This document shows positions 1 to 7,878 of a DNA stretch of 8,632 bases, piece after piece. The DNA is from Bacteroides sp. (GTDB lineage Bacteria; Bacteroidota; Bacteroidia; Bacteroidales; SM23-62). The stretch is from the NCBI GenBank assembly GCA_030667765.1, contig DAOUVF010000104.1:1-8632 (forward strand), written 5' to 3'. The position numbers and the translations under genes were made by a program. The first letter of the stretch is position 1. The number at the start of each line of letters is the position of its first letter. Under the pieces are notes generated by a model. That model saw nothing but the letters and a program-made list of their open reading frames with translations, was not told the DNA's origin and did no database searches.

Positions 1-1
1 C

Positions 2-1282
2 TGGGCACAGATTACCGGCCTGGTTATTCTGCTCTCCGTCCTGGGTGTTTTCATAGGGATAATGCCTGTTCTGATGCGCAGCCAGGTATTCTATCAAACC
101 GGGTACGGGATACTGGAAAAAGGGAAGAGGTCGGCTGGCCGGAAAGTTTTGATAATCATCCAATTCTCGGCTTCCGTGGTCTTGATACTCATGACCCTCT
201 TTATCAACATGCAACTGAGGTACATGTTGACAGCAGGGATTGGAAGTGGACAGCAGGACCTGATCGTCATGAAAAGGCTTCCGCGGCCGGCACTGGACAA
301 ATACATACTCTTCAAGGAGGTCTTGCTGGAGAACCCCCTGGTCAGAGAGGTCAGTGCATCGATGGATGAGCCCTCCAACCTGCTCATGGACGCCATGCAG
401 TTTGAAATGGACGGCATGGATGAATCCCTGAAGGGCCAGTTCATTGGTGTATACCCGGTAGATGACAACTTCCTTGATTTCTTTGATATCAATCTACTTG
501 CCGGCAGGGACTTCCCACCTTATGGCGGCATGGAGGCTAGGGAACATTTCATCATTAATGAGACGGCACTTGAAATGCTGGGATTTGATTCACCCGAACA
601 GGCCATAGGAAGGCCTTTTGAACTGATCTTCGGAGTACCCGAACTTTTTAAGGGAGGATCAATAGAAGGGGTGACTGAAGATTTTTCCTATTATACCATG
701 GCCCAGAAAATAAAACCCATGGTCATGTTCCAGAAGCATATCTGGTTCTGGAGTTTCCTGATCAGGGTAGATAGCCAGAACTTCAGGGAAGCCATTGAAT
801 TTGTCAACCACGAATGGGATGAGATGTACCCGGATTATCCATTCCGGTATGAGCTGGTCGATGACCTGTATGAAGGGATATACCAGCGGGAGTTGGTGCA
901 GGGAAGGATACTCGGGCTCATATCCATCTTTACTATGATCATTGCCTGCCTGGGACTGGTAGGCCTCATGCACTACCTGTCCGGCGCGCGCACCAGGGAG
1001 ATCGGTATCCGCAAGGTAAACGGGGCAAGGGTCAGCAGCATACTGTTCCTGTTAAACAAGGATTTCCTGGTCATGGTGTTGATCGCCATTTTCATTGGTA
1101 TACCAATTACATGGTACCTGGCTGATTCCTGGCTCGAGAATTTTGTTTATCGCATAGAGATCAAATGGTGGATCATACTGCTAACGGGGATTGGCTTCCT
1201 GGTGGTCAGCCTGCTTACGGTTACTTACCAGTCATGGAGGGCTGCTTCCCGCAACCCGGTATCCAGCCTGCGTTATGAATGA
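2..1282 (+). CDS. ABC transporter permease, FtsX/MacB family (5' partial)
   Basis: This is the C-terminal part of an integral-membrane permease of the FtsX/MacB type. Such proteins work with a separate ATPase to export or mechanically transmit force to substrates across the inner membrane. The open frame runs to the left edge, so the first ATG at 62 is probably internal: the 20 codons before it encode a hydrophobic stretch (LVILLSVLGVF) that reads as the end of a transmembrane helix. Of 426 visible residues, about 48-69 form a second helix and about 90-290 a soluble periplasmic (MacB_PCD-like) domain. The closing FtsX domain has helices near 302-325, 355-373 and 388-409. The motif REIGIRKVNGA at 332-342 and the end NPVSSLRYE are typical of Bacteroidota members of this family. 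No ATPase gene is in view and the substrate cannot be inferred. The gene ends 22 bp from the stop of the convergent MATE gene. Confidence 0.9.
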   Translation, partial: WAQITGLVILLSVLGVFIGIMPVLMRSQVFYQTGYGILEKGKRSAGRKVLIIIQFSASVVLILMTLFINMQLRYMLTAGIGSGQQDLIVMKRLPRPALDKYILFKEVLLENPLVREVSASMDEPSNLLMDAMQFEMDGMDESLKGQFIGVYPVDDNFLDFFDINLLAGRDFPPYGGMEAREHFIINETALEMLGFDSPEQAIGRPFELIFGVPELFKGGSIEGVTEDFSYYTMAQKIKPMVMFQKHIWFWSFLIRVDSQNFREAIEFVNHEWDEMYPDYPFRYELVDDLYEGIYQRELVQGRILGLISIFTMIIACLGLVGLMHYLSGARTREIGIRKVNGARVSSILFLLNKDFLVMVLIAIFIGIPITWYLADSWLENFVYRIEIKWWIILLTGIGFLVVSLLTVTYQSWRAASRNPVSSLRYE

Positions 1283-1304
1283 TCACATCCGCTCATACAG
1301 ATGA

Positions 1305-2729
1305 TCAGACTTTCCTGAGTTTCCACTTACCACGTCTGAAAGTCAGTGCTGCTATCAGGGTCATGATCGATTCGGCAATGATAATGGCCCAGTAAACCCC
1401 ATTTTCACCAACTCCCCATCGCAATGCCATGAAGTAGGCGAGGGGGATCTCCAGCATCCAGAAGCAGAAGAAATTGATCAGGGTCGGCGTACCAGTATCC
1501 CCTGCGCCATTCAGTGCCTGTACCATCACCATACCCATGGCATAAAAGACATAACCATAGGCAATGATCCTCAGGCAGATGGCGCCACTGGCAATTATAT
1601 CAGGGTCATCGATAAAGATCCGTATGAAAAAGCCCGGGAAAACAATAAATACAATGGCCACAAATCCCATGAATACCATATTGACCTTTGCGGTCAGCCA
1701 GACGGATCGCTCGGCCCGGTCCGGTTGACCGGCCCCCAGGTTTTGTCCCACCAGCGTTGCAGCCGCGTTACTCAGTCCCCATGCCGGCAGCAGTGCAAAT
1801 ATAATGACGCGAATGGCAATAGTATAGGCGGCCAGTGCCTCGCTCCCAAACTCGGCAATGATCCTGACCATTCCTATCCAGCTCGTAGTGGCTATCAGGG
1901 ATTGCCCTATCCCACCCAGAGAAAGCCGGATGAGCTGCCACAAGACCTTTGCCTGTATGAACATATGCCGGACCTTCAGTTTTACACGTCCACGTCCGTT
2001 AAAAAGCAGCCAGAATTGATATGCTACACCTATGCCCCTGCCAATTGTTGTTGCAATGGCCGCCCCTTTGATGCCCAGTTCCGGGAAAGGACCAATCCCC
2101 AGGATAAGAAGGGGGTCCAGGATGATATTGATCAGGTTGGCGATCCATAACACCCGCATGGATATGGCTGCATCACCCGCACTGCGGAATACTGCATTGA
2201 TGATGAACAGCAACATGATGATACCATTACCTCCCAGCATGATGCCTGTATACATGAATCCTTCCCTGACCATTTCATCTTCTGCTCCCATCATGGTCAG
2301 AAGTTTTGATGCGAAACTGGCCCCGGGTATGGCAATCAGCAGGGATACCAGCATTCCGGTGGCAATGGCCTGAAAAGCGGTTATTGATGCTCCTTCCAGG
2401 TTCTTTTCGCCGGTCCTTCTTGAAATGAGCGCGGTGGTCCCCACTGCCAGTCCCATAGCAATGGCATATACAATGGTCATCATGGATTCAGTAATGCCAA
2501 CAGTGGCAACGGCATGGGCACCCAGCTTGGATACAAAAAAGATATCGACAACGGCAAAAACGGATTCCATGACCATTTCCAGCACCATGGGTATGGACAA
2601 AAGGAGTATGGCTCTGCCCAGTCTGCCTTTGGTAAAATCCTGATCAGTACCGGATATGGCTTCGAGTATATCCCTCCAGAGTCTTTTGAGATTGAATTTT
2701 GAGTTGTTATTTGAGACAAGTTGATTCAT
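1305..2729 (-). CDS. MATE family efflux transporter
   Basis: This is a multidrug and toxic compound extrusion (MATE) type exporter, an inner-membrane antiporter normally driven by Na+ or H+ gradients. The predicted protein has 474 residues, the usual length for the family, with about 12 hydrophobic segments in two related halves. Family marks include the VDIFFVSKLG segment in helix 1 (about 61-70), FRSAGDAAISM at about 181-191, VGQNLGAGQPDRAE at about 327-340 and the matching NGAGDTGTPTLINF at about 407-420. The frame stays open upstream to 2831, but I chose the ATG at 2727-2729. The extra 34 residues would be an unrelated hydrophobic stretch running into the divergent gene's upstream region, and the short cytosolic N-terminus starting MNQLVSNNNSK fits the family. 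The ribosome binding site is weak. The gene is divergent from the hydroxyproline pair and convergent with the permease. The substrate is unknown. Confidence 0.93.
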   Translation of the reverse strand: MNQLVSNNNSKFNLKRLWRDILEAISGTDQDFTKGRLGRAILLLSIPMVLEMVMESVFAVVDIFFVSKLGAHAVATVGITESMMTIVYAIAMGLAVGTTALISRRTGEKNLEGASITAFQAIATGMLVSLLIAIPGASFASKLLTMMGAEDEMVREGFMYTGIMLGGNGIIMLLFIINAVFRSAGDAAISMRVLWIANLINIILDPLLILGIGPFPELGIKGAAIATTIGRGIGVAYQFWLLFNGRGRVKLKVRHMFIQAKVLWQLIRLSLGGIGQSLIATTSWIGMVRIIAEFGSEALAAYTIAIRVIIFALLPAWGLSNAAATLVGQNLGAGQPDRAERSVWLTAKVNMVFMGFVAIVFIVFPGFFIRIFIDDPDIIASGAICLRIIAYGYVFYAMGMVMVQALNGAGDTGTPTLINFFCFWMLEIPLAYFMALRWGVGENGVYWAIIIAESIMTLIAALTFRRGKWKLRKV

Positions 2730-2850
2730 TGGAATTGGCAAAATAATAAGTAAAAATGATAAATAACTAATGGTGCAAGTGTTTGTTGCACGAATTCTCA
2801 GGATCAATAAAAAAATCATTAATTTTCGCATCCATTATAATTTCAATAAA
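2730..2850. other. Divergent intergenic region between the MATE gene and the reductase
   Basis: This 121-bp AT-rich gap must hold the start signals for both flanking genes. It contains the dyad listed separately at 2773-2791. A TATAAT hexamer at 2836-2841 on the + strand lies only 9 bp before the reductase ATG and has no recognisable -35 element. On the - strand, TTATTTTG (2746-2739) resembles the Bacteroidota -7 element TAnnTTTG but lies about 9 bp from the MATE ATG and has no clear -33 partner. Neither promoter call is firm. Confidence 0.5.
2773..2791. promoter_or_regulatory. Dyad symmetry, candidate operator
   Basis: The sequence is GTGCAA, a 7-nt spacer, then TTGCAC: a perfect 6-bp inverted repeat spanning 19 bp. 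It lies 60 bp before the reductase ATG and 44 bp before the MATE ATG. Size and position suit a dimeric regulator controlling one or both divergent genes. No regulator gene is adjacent, and function is inferred from geometry only. Confidence 0.4.
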
Positions 2851-3813
2851 ATGTTATTCCTGAAAGGTAGTTTGCTCAAAGATCTTATAAGCCCGGCAGC
2901 CGTGATAGATGCTGTTGAAAAAGCCTTTGTCCTGTACGAGGGAGGTGATTTTCAGATGCCCGCGCGGATGCATGCTGAACATGAAGGCAATGTATTGCTG
3001 CTGATGCCTTCGTTTATGAAATCAGCATTCGGTACTAAACTGGTCACTGTTTTTCCCGGGAATCTCAGCAGGAATAAGGCGGTCATTCAGGGAGTCATGC
3101 TGCTGAATGATGCGGTGACCGGGGCACCTCTGTCCATGATGGATGCCTCCGTCCTGACCGGGTTAAGGACCGGGGCTGTAGCCGCCACGGGCATCAGGTA
3201 TTTATCCGGTCCGGATGTGCGATCACTTGGGATCATAGGTGCAGGCACCCAGGCTTATTACCAGGCCATTATGGCCAGCGAGGTCAGGTCATTCGAACGC
3301 ATTTATATCTCGGACCTTGACAGAAGCAGGGCAGAAAAGCTGGCAACAGTGCTGGCTCCTGAACTGGATGCTGAAATGATCATCACGGAGACAAATGAAG
3401 AACTGGTCACTGCCTCGGAAGTGGTTATTACCGCCACTACTTCTCTTCACCCGGTCATCCCATCGGATAAGGAAATACTCAGTGGAAAGACATTTGTGGG
3501 AATTGGATCCTTCAAACCAACTATGCGCGAGATCCCCGAAGAATTATTTCACCTGGTTGACAGGGTTTATGTAGATTCACGGCAGGCCAGCCAGGAATCG
3601 GGTGATCTCATCTATGCCATCAAGGCAGGCCTGATAGCTGAAGAAAAATTATTCACCCTGGGCAAGCTGATCAATCAGTCCTTAAGACCTTCCCAGCAAG
3701 GTACAAGTTTCTTTAAATCAGTAGGCATGGCCCTGTTTGATCTTCTTGTGGCTGAGAAAATTTACGGACTGGCAAGAAGCCAGGGTGCCGGCATTGAGAT
3801 CGATTTAACATAA
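2851..3813 (+). CDS. Ornithine cyclodeaminase/mu-crystallin family reductase; probable delta1-pyrroline-2-carboxylate reductase
   Basis: This is probably a cytosolic NAD(P)H-dependent ketimine reductase turning delta1-pyrroline-2-carboxylate into L-proline. The 320-residue length is normal for the family. The Rossmann signature GIIGAGTQA is at about 127-135. The substrate-site segments GTKLVTVFPGN (61-71, Lys63) and LTGLRTGAVAA (102-112, Arg106) are present, as is the C-terminal FKSVGMALFDLLVAEK (288-303). True ornithine cyclodeaminases have a catalytic Asp in a GGDxPGKTEL-like motif. Here the equivalent reads GIGSFKPTMREIP (217-229) with no Asp, closer to mu-crystallin-type ketimine reductases. 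The next gene, 4 bp downstream, encodes a likely trans-3-hydroxy-L-proline dehydratase, whose product is this enzyme's expected substrate. Pairs of this type are called LhpH/LhpI in Azospirillum. The frame is open from an ATG at 2770, but family alignment begins at MLFLKGSLL, so I chose 2851. Alanine dehydrogenase or another imine reductase is the main alternative. Confidence 0.82.
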   Translation: MLFLKGSLLKDLISPAAVIDAVEKAFVLYEGGDFQMPARMHAEHEGNVLLLMPSFMKSAFGTKLVTVFPGNLSRNKAVIQGVMLLNDAVTGAPLSMMDASVLTGLRTGAVAATGIRYLSGPDVRSLGIIGAGTQAYYQAIMASEVRSFERIYISDLDRSRAEKLATVLAPELDAEMIITETNEELVTASEVVITATTSLHPVIPSDKEILSGKTFVGIGSFKPTMREIPEELFHLVDRVYVDSRQASQESGDLIYAIKAGLIAEEKLFTLGKLINQSLRPSQQGTSFFKSVGMALFDLLVAEKIYGLARSQGAGIEIDLT

Positions 3814-3817
3814 CAGG

Positions 3818-4855
3818 ATGGTTTTTATAGACAACAAGATGAATTGGGTGCCCGGAGACGGGTCAAAGATTCAATCCATTGAAATGCATACAGGCGGGGA
3901 ACCCCTGAGGGTGCTGACAAACGGACTTCCGGAGATAAAAGGAAAAACCATCCTTGAGAAACGAAGATATTTCCGGGAGCATTTTGATCATATCCGGACC
4001 GGGACCATGTGGGAGCCCAGGGGACATGCTGATATGTACGGAGCTATACTGACTGAACCTGTGACCCCCGATGGGGATTTTGGTGTATTTTTCCTGCATA
4101 ATGAAGGATACAGTACCATGTGCGGACATGCCATAATCGCTCTTACCAAAATGGTCCTCGAGATGGACATTGTCAAGCGAAAAGGGGATAAGGTCACCCT
4201 CCGGATCGACAGTCCCCCGGGCCGCATCATATCCACTGCTTACCGGAAACAGGGTGTGGTGGAAAGGGTCATATTCAGGAATGTGCCATCATTTGTTTCT
4301 ACCAGGCAGGGCGGGATCAATATTAACGATAGCCCCATCCGGTTTGACCTTGCTTATGGGGGTGCCTTCTATGCCTTTGTTGAAGCGGATGATCTGCAAC
4401 TATCACTGGATACCCGGCATGCAAACAATCTCATCAGGATGGGTAGCATGATCAAGCAGGCCGTTGCTGATCATTATGAGATCACACATCCTTTCGAGGA
4501 GGACCTGGGGTTTTTATATGGCACGATCTTTACCGGAAAAGCGCTGGACACCAGTCATCACAGCCGCAATGTCTGTATCTTTGCCGACGGGGAGATTGAC
4601 CGTTCGGCTACCGGTTCCGGGGTGAGCGCAAGGGCGGCCATCCATTATGACAGGGGTGAACTGGAACCCGGGCAATGGATCACTATCGAGAGTATACTCG
4701 GCACTACCATGCAGGTGAGAGTGGCGGAGGTTACTTCCTATGGGCCGTATACTGCGGTTGTCCCGGAGGTTTCCGGGATAGCCCATTTCACAGGTCGTTC
4801 AGAATTCTGGTTTGATCCGGATGACCCCTTGAAAAAGGGCTTCATTATCAGATGA
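3818..4855 (+). CDS. Proline racemase superfamily, probable trans-3-hydroxy-L-proline dehydratase
   Basis: This cytosolic enzyme probably dehydrates trans-3-hydroxy-L-proline to delta1-pyrroline-2-carboxylate. At 345 residues it is a normal-length proline-racemase-fold protein. The N-terminal IEMHTGGEPLRV (21-32) is characteristic of the superfamily. The first catalytic position is Cys102 in TMCGHAIIAL (codon TGC at 4121). The second, in DRSATGSGVSAR (261-272), is Thr265 (codon ACC at 4610) where racemases and 4-hydroxyproline epimerases carry Cys. From the literature, Cys/Cys means racemase or epimerase, while Cys/Thr marks trans-3-hydroxyproline dehydratase, including the human enzyme. The gene sits 4 bp after a reductase suited to its product, so the two probably form one operon. 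The start at 3818 has only a short AGG just before it. A second ATG at 3839 (Met8) is possible because conserved sequence begins near residue 18. The stop is 5 bp from the convergent kinase stop. Confidence 0.88.
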   Translation: MVFIDNKMNWVPGDGSKIQSIEMHTGGEPLRVLTNGLPEIKGKTILEKRRYFREHFDHIRTGTMWEPRGHADMYGAILTEPVTPDGDFGVFFLHNEGYSTMCGHAIIALTKMVLEMDIVKRKGDKVTLRIDSPPGRIISTAYRKQGVVERVIFRNVPSFVSTRQGGININDSPIRFDLAYGGAFYAFVEADDLQLSLDTRHANNLIRMGSMIKQAVADHYEITHPFEEDLGFLYGTIFTGKALDTSHHSRNVCIFADGEIDRSATGSGVSARAAIHYDRGELEPGQWITIESILGTTMQVRVAEVTSYGPYTAVVPEVSGIAHFTGRSEFWFDPDDPLKKGFIIR

Positions 4856-4860
4856 CAGGC

Positions 4861-7800
4861 TTATTTCAGGTAAGTGGACAGGATCTCTGAAAGCTGCTCA
4901 ATTTTCACAGGTTTGGAAAGATATGCATTGCATCCGGCTTTGATGGAATTTTCCTTGTCATCTGCAAAAGCATAGGCTGTGAGTGCAATGACCGGGATTT
5001 TTTGATTTGTATGCCGGATGGTCCTGGTAGCTTCAATACCATTAATATCAGGCATCTTCAGGTCCATCAGGATCATGTCAAGGGATGGATCAGCCTTGAA
5101 AATATCAATCGCCTCTTTTCCGTCCCTTGCCCAAAGTATGTCAGCATTAGTCTGCTTCAGAAAAGATTCAATAAAAAGGTAATTTGCGGAATCATCTTCA
5201 GCAATTAAAATTTTCCGGCCTGTAAGATCCATGATCTTTTCTATCTTTTTTGCAGAAGAAACCTGAACTTTTTTGCCGGGCTTATCCGATGCATTGTTTT
5301 TAAGCATCGGAAGTGTAAAATAAAAGGTAGATCCTTGATATTCTTCAGATTTAATCCTCATCTCCCCGCCCAGCAGGTCCACCAGGTTCTTGGAGATGGC
5401 CAGTCCCAGTCCGGTTCCCCCGAACTGGCTGTTAAGGGACTCATCCACCTGCCTGAAACGGTCAAAAATGATATGCTGTTTTTCCCGTGTAACACCAATG
5501 CCGGTATCCCTGACAAAGAATTCCACGTTTAGATCCCGGAGGGTATATCCGATCTCGACGAAACCTTCCTGTGTGAACTTCAGGGCATTGTTGATAAGGT
5601 TATTGATAATCTGTTTCAACCTCGCCGGGTCAGTGTGGATGACCGGATTAGCCATATCCGGGATATGCAGGCGTAACTGAATATGATCCTTGCTCATCAG
5701 GCTCTTTTCCTTGTTATAATGCTGGTACAATGGTTTCAGGAAGTCATTGACCTCCAGGTCTGATTTTATGATCTTAATATCCCCTGCCTCGATTTTTGAA
5801 ATATCAATGATATCGTTGATGATAAACATCAGCTCGTTCCCCTTGTTATGGATGATCTTTGTGTATTCATCCCTCACTTCTTTTGTGATCTCCTCCGATC
5901 TGAGCAACTCGGAAAAGCCCAGTATGGCATTCATCGGGGTCCTGATCTCATGTGACATATTGGCCAGGAATGCTGACTTCAATCGGTCAGATTCCTCGGC
6001 CTTTTCTTTTGCCTCCTCCAGGTTCCTCTCATAAGCTTTACGCTCACCGATATCCTGGGTGATAGTTGCAATCCCTATGGGTTTGTCATTTGTATCCCGT
6101 ATCAGGCTGGCAGAAAGATTGACAAATACCTGCCTATCCTTTTTCGTGATGAGTTCAAATTCAACGTTTTTAATGAAACCAACTCTCAGTATTGTCTTCA
6201 GCATCTCAATGCCTTTCCGCCTCATCTCCGGTGTGACAAATCGATTTGCATTTATGCCGATCAATTCGCTTTCAGTCTCGCATCCAAAAATGTCAAGCGC
6301 TGCCTGGTTACATTCCGTAATATATCCCCTGAGGTCAGAGACAGTAATGGCGTCAGGGGAAAAGTAGAGAATGTTTCTAAGTTTTTCCTCACTTTCCCTG
6401 AGAGCCAGATCTGCTTTTTTCCGGTCTGTTATATTCCTGTAGATGCCGTATACACCAAGCTGTTTACTCCCAATGACAATTGGGGTTCCCATGATTGATA
6501 CCTGGATCTGGCTCCCGTCTTTATGCTGTCGTATGGTTTCAACATGTATCTTTTCCCCTTTTGCCACCTTCCTGGAAAGTGACCTGGCCCCCTTCAGGTA
6601 TTCATTGGGGACGATCAACTCATCAATATAGTTGCCGATTGCCTCTTCAGAAGTATAACCAAACAATTTCTCGAATTCACTGTTCACCCTGATCAGTTTT
6701 CCATGGTTGGAAGTGAGAACAATGGTTTCAGGGGATCCTTCATACAATTGTTCGAAATAGGCTTTTTCTACATTGACATCATCATGTGCCCTTTTCGTCT
6801 CGATGGAAAGGCCGATCTGGGATGATACAAACTGTAAAATCTCCAGGTCCTTTTCTGTATAGGCTAGCTCATCTTCATAATGCTGGACCACCAGTGCCCC
6901 GATGATCTCATCCCTGATCTTCAGGGGAGCTCCCAGCCAGATCTTACTGGGTGTTCCCACATCTTCTATCTCGCCCGATTTCACCAGCTGGTTGATATCC
7001 CGGTCCTTCATCAGGATCGGCCTGTCATTCCGGATCATGTACCCGGTAAGGGTCTTTTTGGCCGGGAAAGCTTCAAAACTATCTTTCTCATCTACGAAGA
7101 AGGGCAGGGTAAGGGTATCATCTTCCTTATTGTAGAAGGCAATAAAAAAATTCGTAGTATCAAATATGCTTCCCAGTTCCTTCTGGATGGACAGGAACAG
7201 CTCGTTCAGATCTTTGGTGAGGTTGACCGCGTTGGAAATATTATACATGATCTGCTGGATCCGTTCAGTCTTCTTTCTGTCGGTGATATCCCTGGTGATG
7301 GCCAACAAATGCGGTACACCGTTGATATCCAGCAGGGAAGCAGACATCAATCCCCTTATTGTACTTCCATCCTTGACCTTGAAATCAGATTCGAGGTTCA
7401 CCAACACGCCTTTTTCCTTAAGCTGTTTTGCCAGTTTTTCCCGGATAGAATTATCTACCCACAGGCCAAGTTCATACGCAGAATTCCCGATCAGTTCATC
7501 CTCTGTATAGCCTGTCAGTATCTTAAAACTTTTGTTTATTTCTACAAATTCACCGGTATCCAGCCTGGAGATACTGATCCCGTCCGGGCTTGTCTGGAAG
7601 ACCTGCGAGAAAATGTGTTCAGAATCGGAGAGCCGGGCTTTGACTTTCCTAAGCTGGGCAATAGTATCATTTAATTGTTTGTTTTCATCTTCATGCTGAA
7701 TTATCCTGCTCCTGACCTCCTCGGCAAGCATATTGATCCCGGTGGCAATCCCGTCAATCTCATCAAGGTCTTTCGAGATATCAACCCGGGTATTCAGTTC

Positions 7801-7863
7801 TCCGGCAGCAATTTTCGTAATGGCCGCGAGGATGCTTTCTATTCTGGGATCTTCTGTCTTCAT
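4861..7863 (-). CDS. Soluble hybrid histidine kinase: HAMP-like, PAS, GAF, PAS, PAS, HisKA, HATPase_c, REC
   Basis: This 1000-residue hybrid sensor kinase is predicted to be cytosolic, with no transmembrane segment or signal peptide. Order of domains: HAMP-like segment (about 10-55: ITKIAAGELNTRV, then GINMLAEEV) followed by a coiled coil to about 82; PAS (about 83-197); GAF (about 205-357); PAS (about 366-482); PAS (about 491-608); linker helix. HisKA has FLANMSHEIRTPMNAILGF with phospho-acceptor His638. HATPase_c has its N box with Asn759, DTGIG at 786-790, FDRFRQVD at 800-807 and GGTGLGLAIS at 815-824. The C-terminal receiver has Asp890/Asp891, phospho-acceptor Asp934, Thr962 and Lys984. 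All catalytic residues look intact. There is no Hpt or DNA-binding domain, so the phosphate acceptor must be encoded elsewhere. GGGG lies 8 nt before the ATG and follows the TAA stop of the upstream STAS-like gene, which points to coupled translation. The signal is unknown. Confidence 0.95.
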   Translation of the reverse strand: MKTEDPRIESILAAITKIAAGELNTRVDISKDLDEIDGIATGINMLAEEVRSRIIQHEDENKQLNDTIAQLRKVKARLSDSEHIFSQVFQTSPDGISISRLDTGEFVEINKSFKILTGYTEDELIGNSAYELGLWVDNSIREKLAKQLKEKGVLVNLESDFKVKDGSTIRGLMSASLLDINGVPHLLAITRDITDRKKTERIQQIMYNISNAVNLTKDLNELFLSIQKELGSIFDTTNFFIAFYNKEDDTLTLPFFVDEKDSFEAFPAKKTLTGYMIRNDRPILMKDRDINQLVKSGEIEDVGTPSKIWLGAPLKIRDEIIGALVVQHYEDELAYTEKDLEILQFVSSQIGLSIETKRAHDDVNVEKAYFEQLYEGSPETIVLTSNHGKLIRVNSEFEKLFGYTSEEAIGNYIDELIVPNEYLKGARSLSRKVAKGEKIHVETIRQHKDGSQIQVSIMGTPIVIGSKQLGVYGIYRNITDRKKADLALRESEEKLRNILYFSPDAITVSDLRGYITECNQAALDIFGCETESELIGINANRFVTPEMRRKGIEMLKTILRVGFIKNVEFELITKKDRQVFVNLSASLIRDTNDKPIGIATITQDIGERKAYERNLEEAKEKAEESDRLKSAFLANMSHEIRTPMNAILGFSELLRSEEITKEVRDEYTKIIHNKGNELMFIINDIIDISKIEAGDIKIIKSDLEVNDFLKPLYQHYNKEKSLMSKDHIQLRLHIPDMANPVIHTDPARLKQIINNLINNALKFTQEGFVEIGYTLRDLNVEFFVRDTGIGVTREKQHIIFDRFRQVDESLNSQFGGTGLGLAISKNLVDLLGGEMRIKSEEYQGSTFYFTLPMLKNNASDKPGKKVQVSSAKKIEKIMDLTGRKILIAEDDSANYLFIESFLKQTNADILWARDGKEAIDIFKADPSLDMILMDLKMPDINGIEATRTIRHTNQKIPVIALTAYAFADDKENSIKAGCNAYLSKPVKIEQLSEILSTYLK

Positions 7864-7878
7864 ATACTCAACCCCTTA
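7864..7878 (-). promoter_or_regulatory. Shine-Dalgarno adjoining the upstream stop codon
   Basis: Read on the - strand, the STAS-like gene's stop runs straight into a purine run (TAAGGGG), followed by 8 nt and the kinase ATG. The ribosome site for the kinase thus partly overlaps the end of the upstream gene. This supports the chosen kinase start and points to co-transcription and translational coupling. Confidence 0.6.

Noticed and set aside
1022..1054. Asn in the permease motif RKVNGA in place of the more familiar RKVLGA.
   Set aside because: Asn at this position is common in Bacteroidota FtsX-type permeases, so it is not a lesion or novelty.
1280..1307. Two TGATCA palindromes flanking the short gap between the convergent permease and MATE genes.
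   Set aside because: Each includes bases of a stop codon; the 6-bp AT-rich stem with a 16-nt loop and no T-run is not a credible terminator.
2730..2831. N-terminal extension of the MATE protein to an upstream start at 2831.
   Set aside because: The extra 34 residues do not look like family sequence and would run through the dyad and the divergent gene's promoter region.
2836..2841. TATAAT as a -10 promoter for the reductase gene.
   Set aside because: No -35 or Bacteroidota -33 element at the right distance, the sequence is AT-rich, and it would give an almost leaderless transcript.
2770..2850. N-terminal extension of the reductase to an ATG at 2770.
   Set aside because: Family similarity begins at the ATG at 2851; the extension is low-complexity and translates AT-rich intergenic DNA, including part of the dyad.
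6880..7674. A 264-codon open frame on the + strand opposite the kinase gene.
   Set aside because: It is an antisense shadow of the PAS/GAF coding region with no recognisable domain; the - strand frame carries clear domain motifs throughout.
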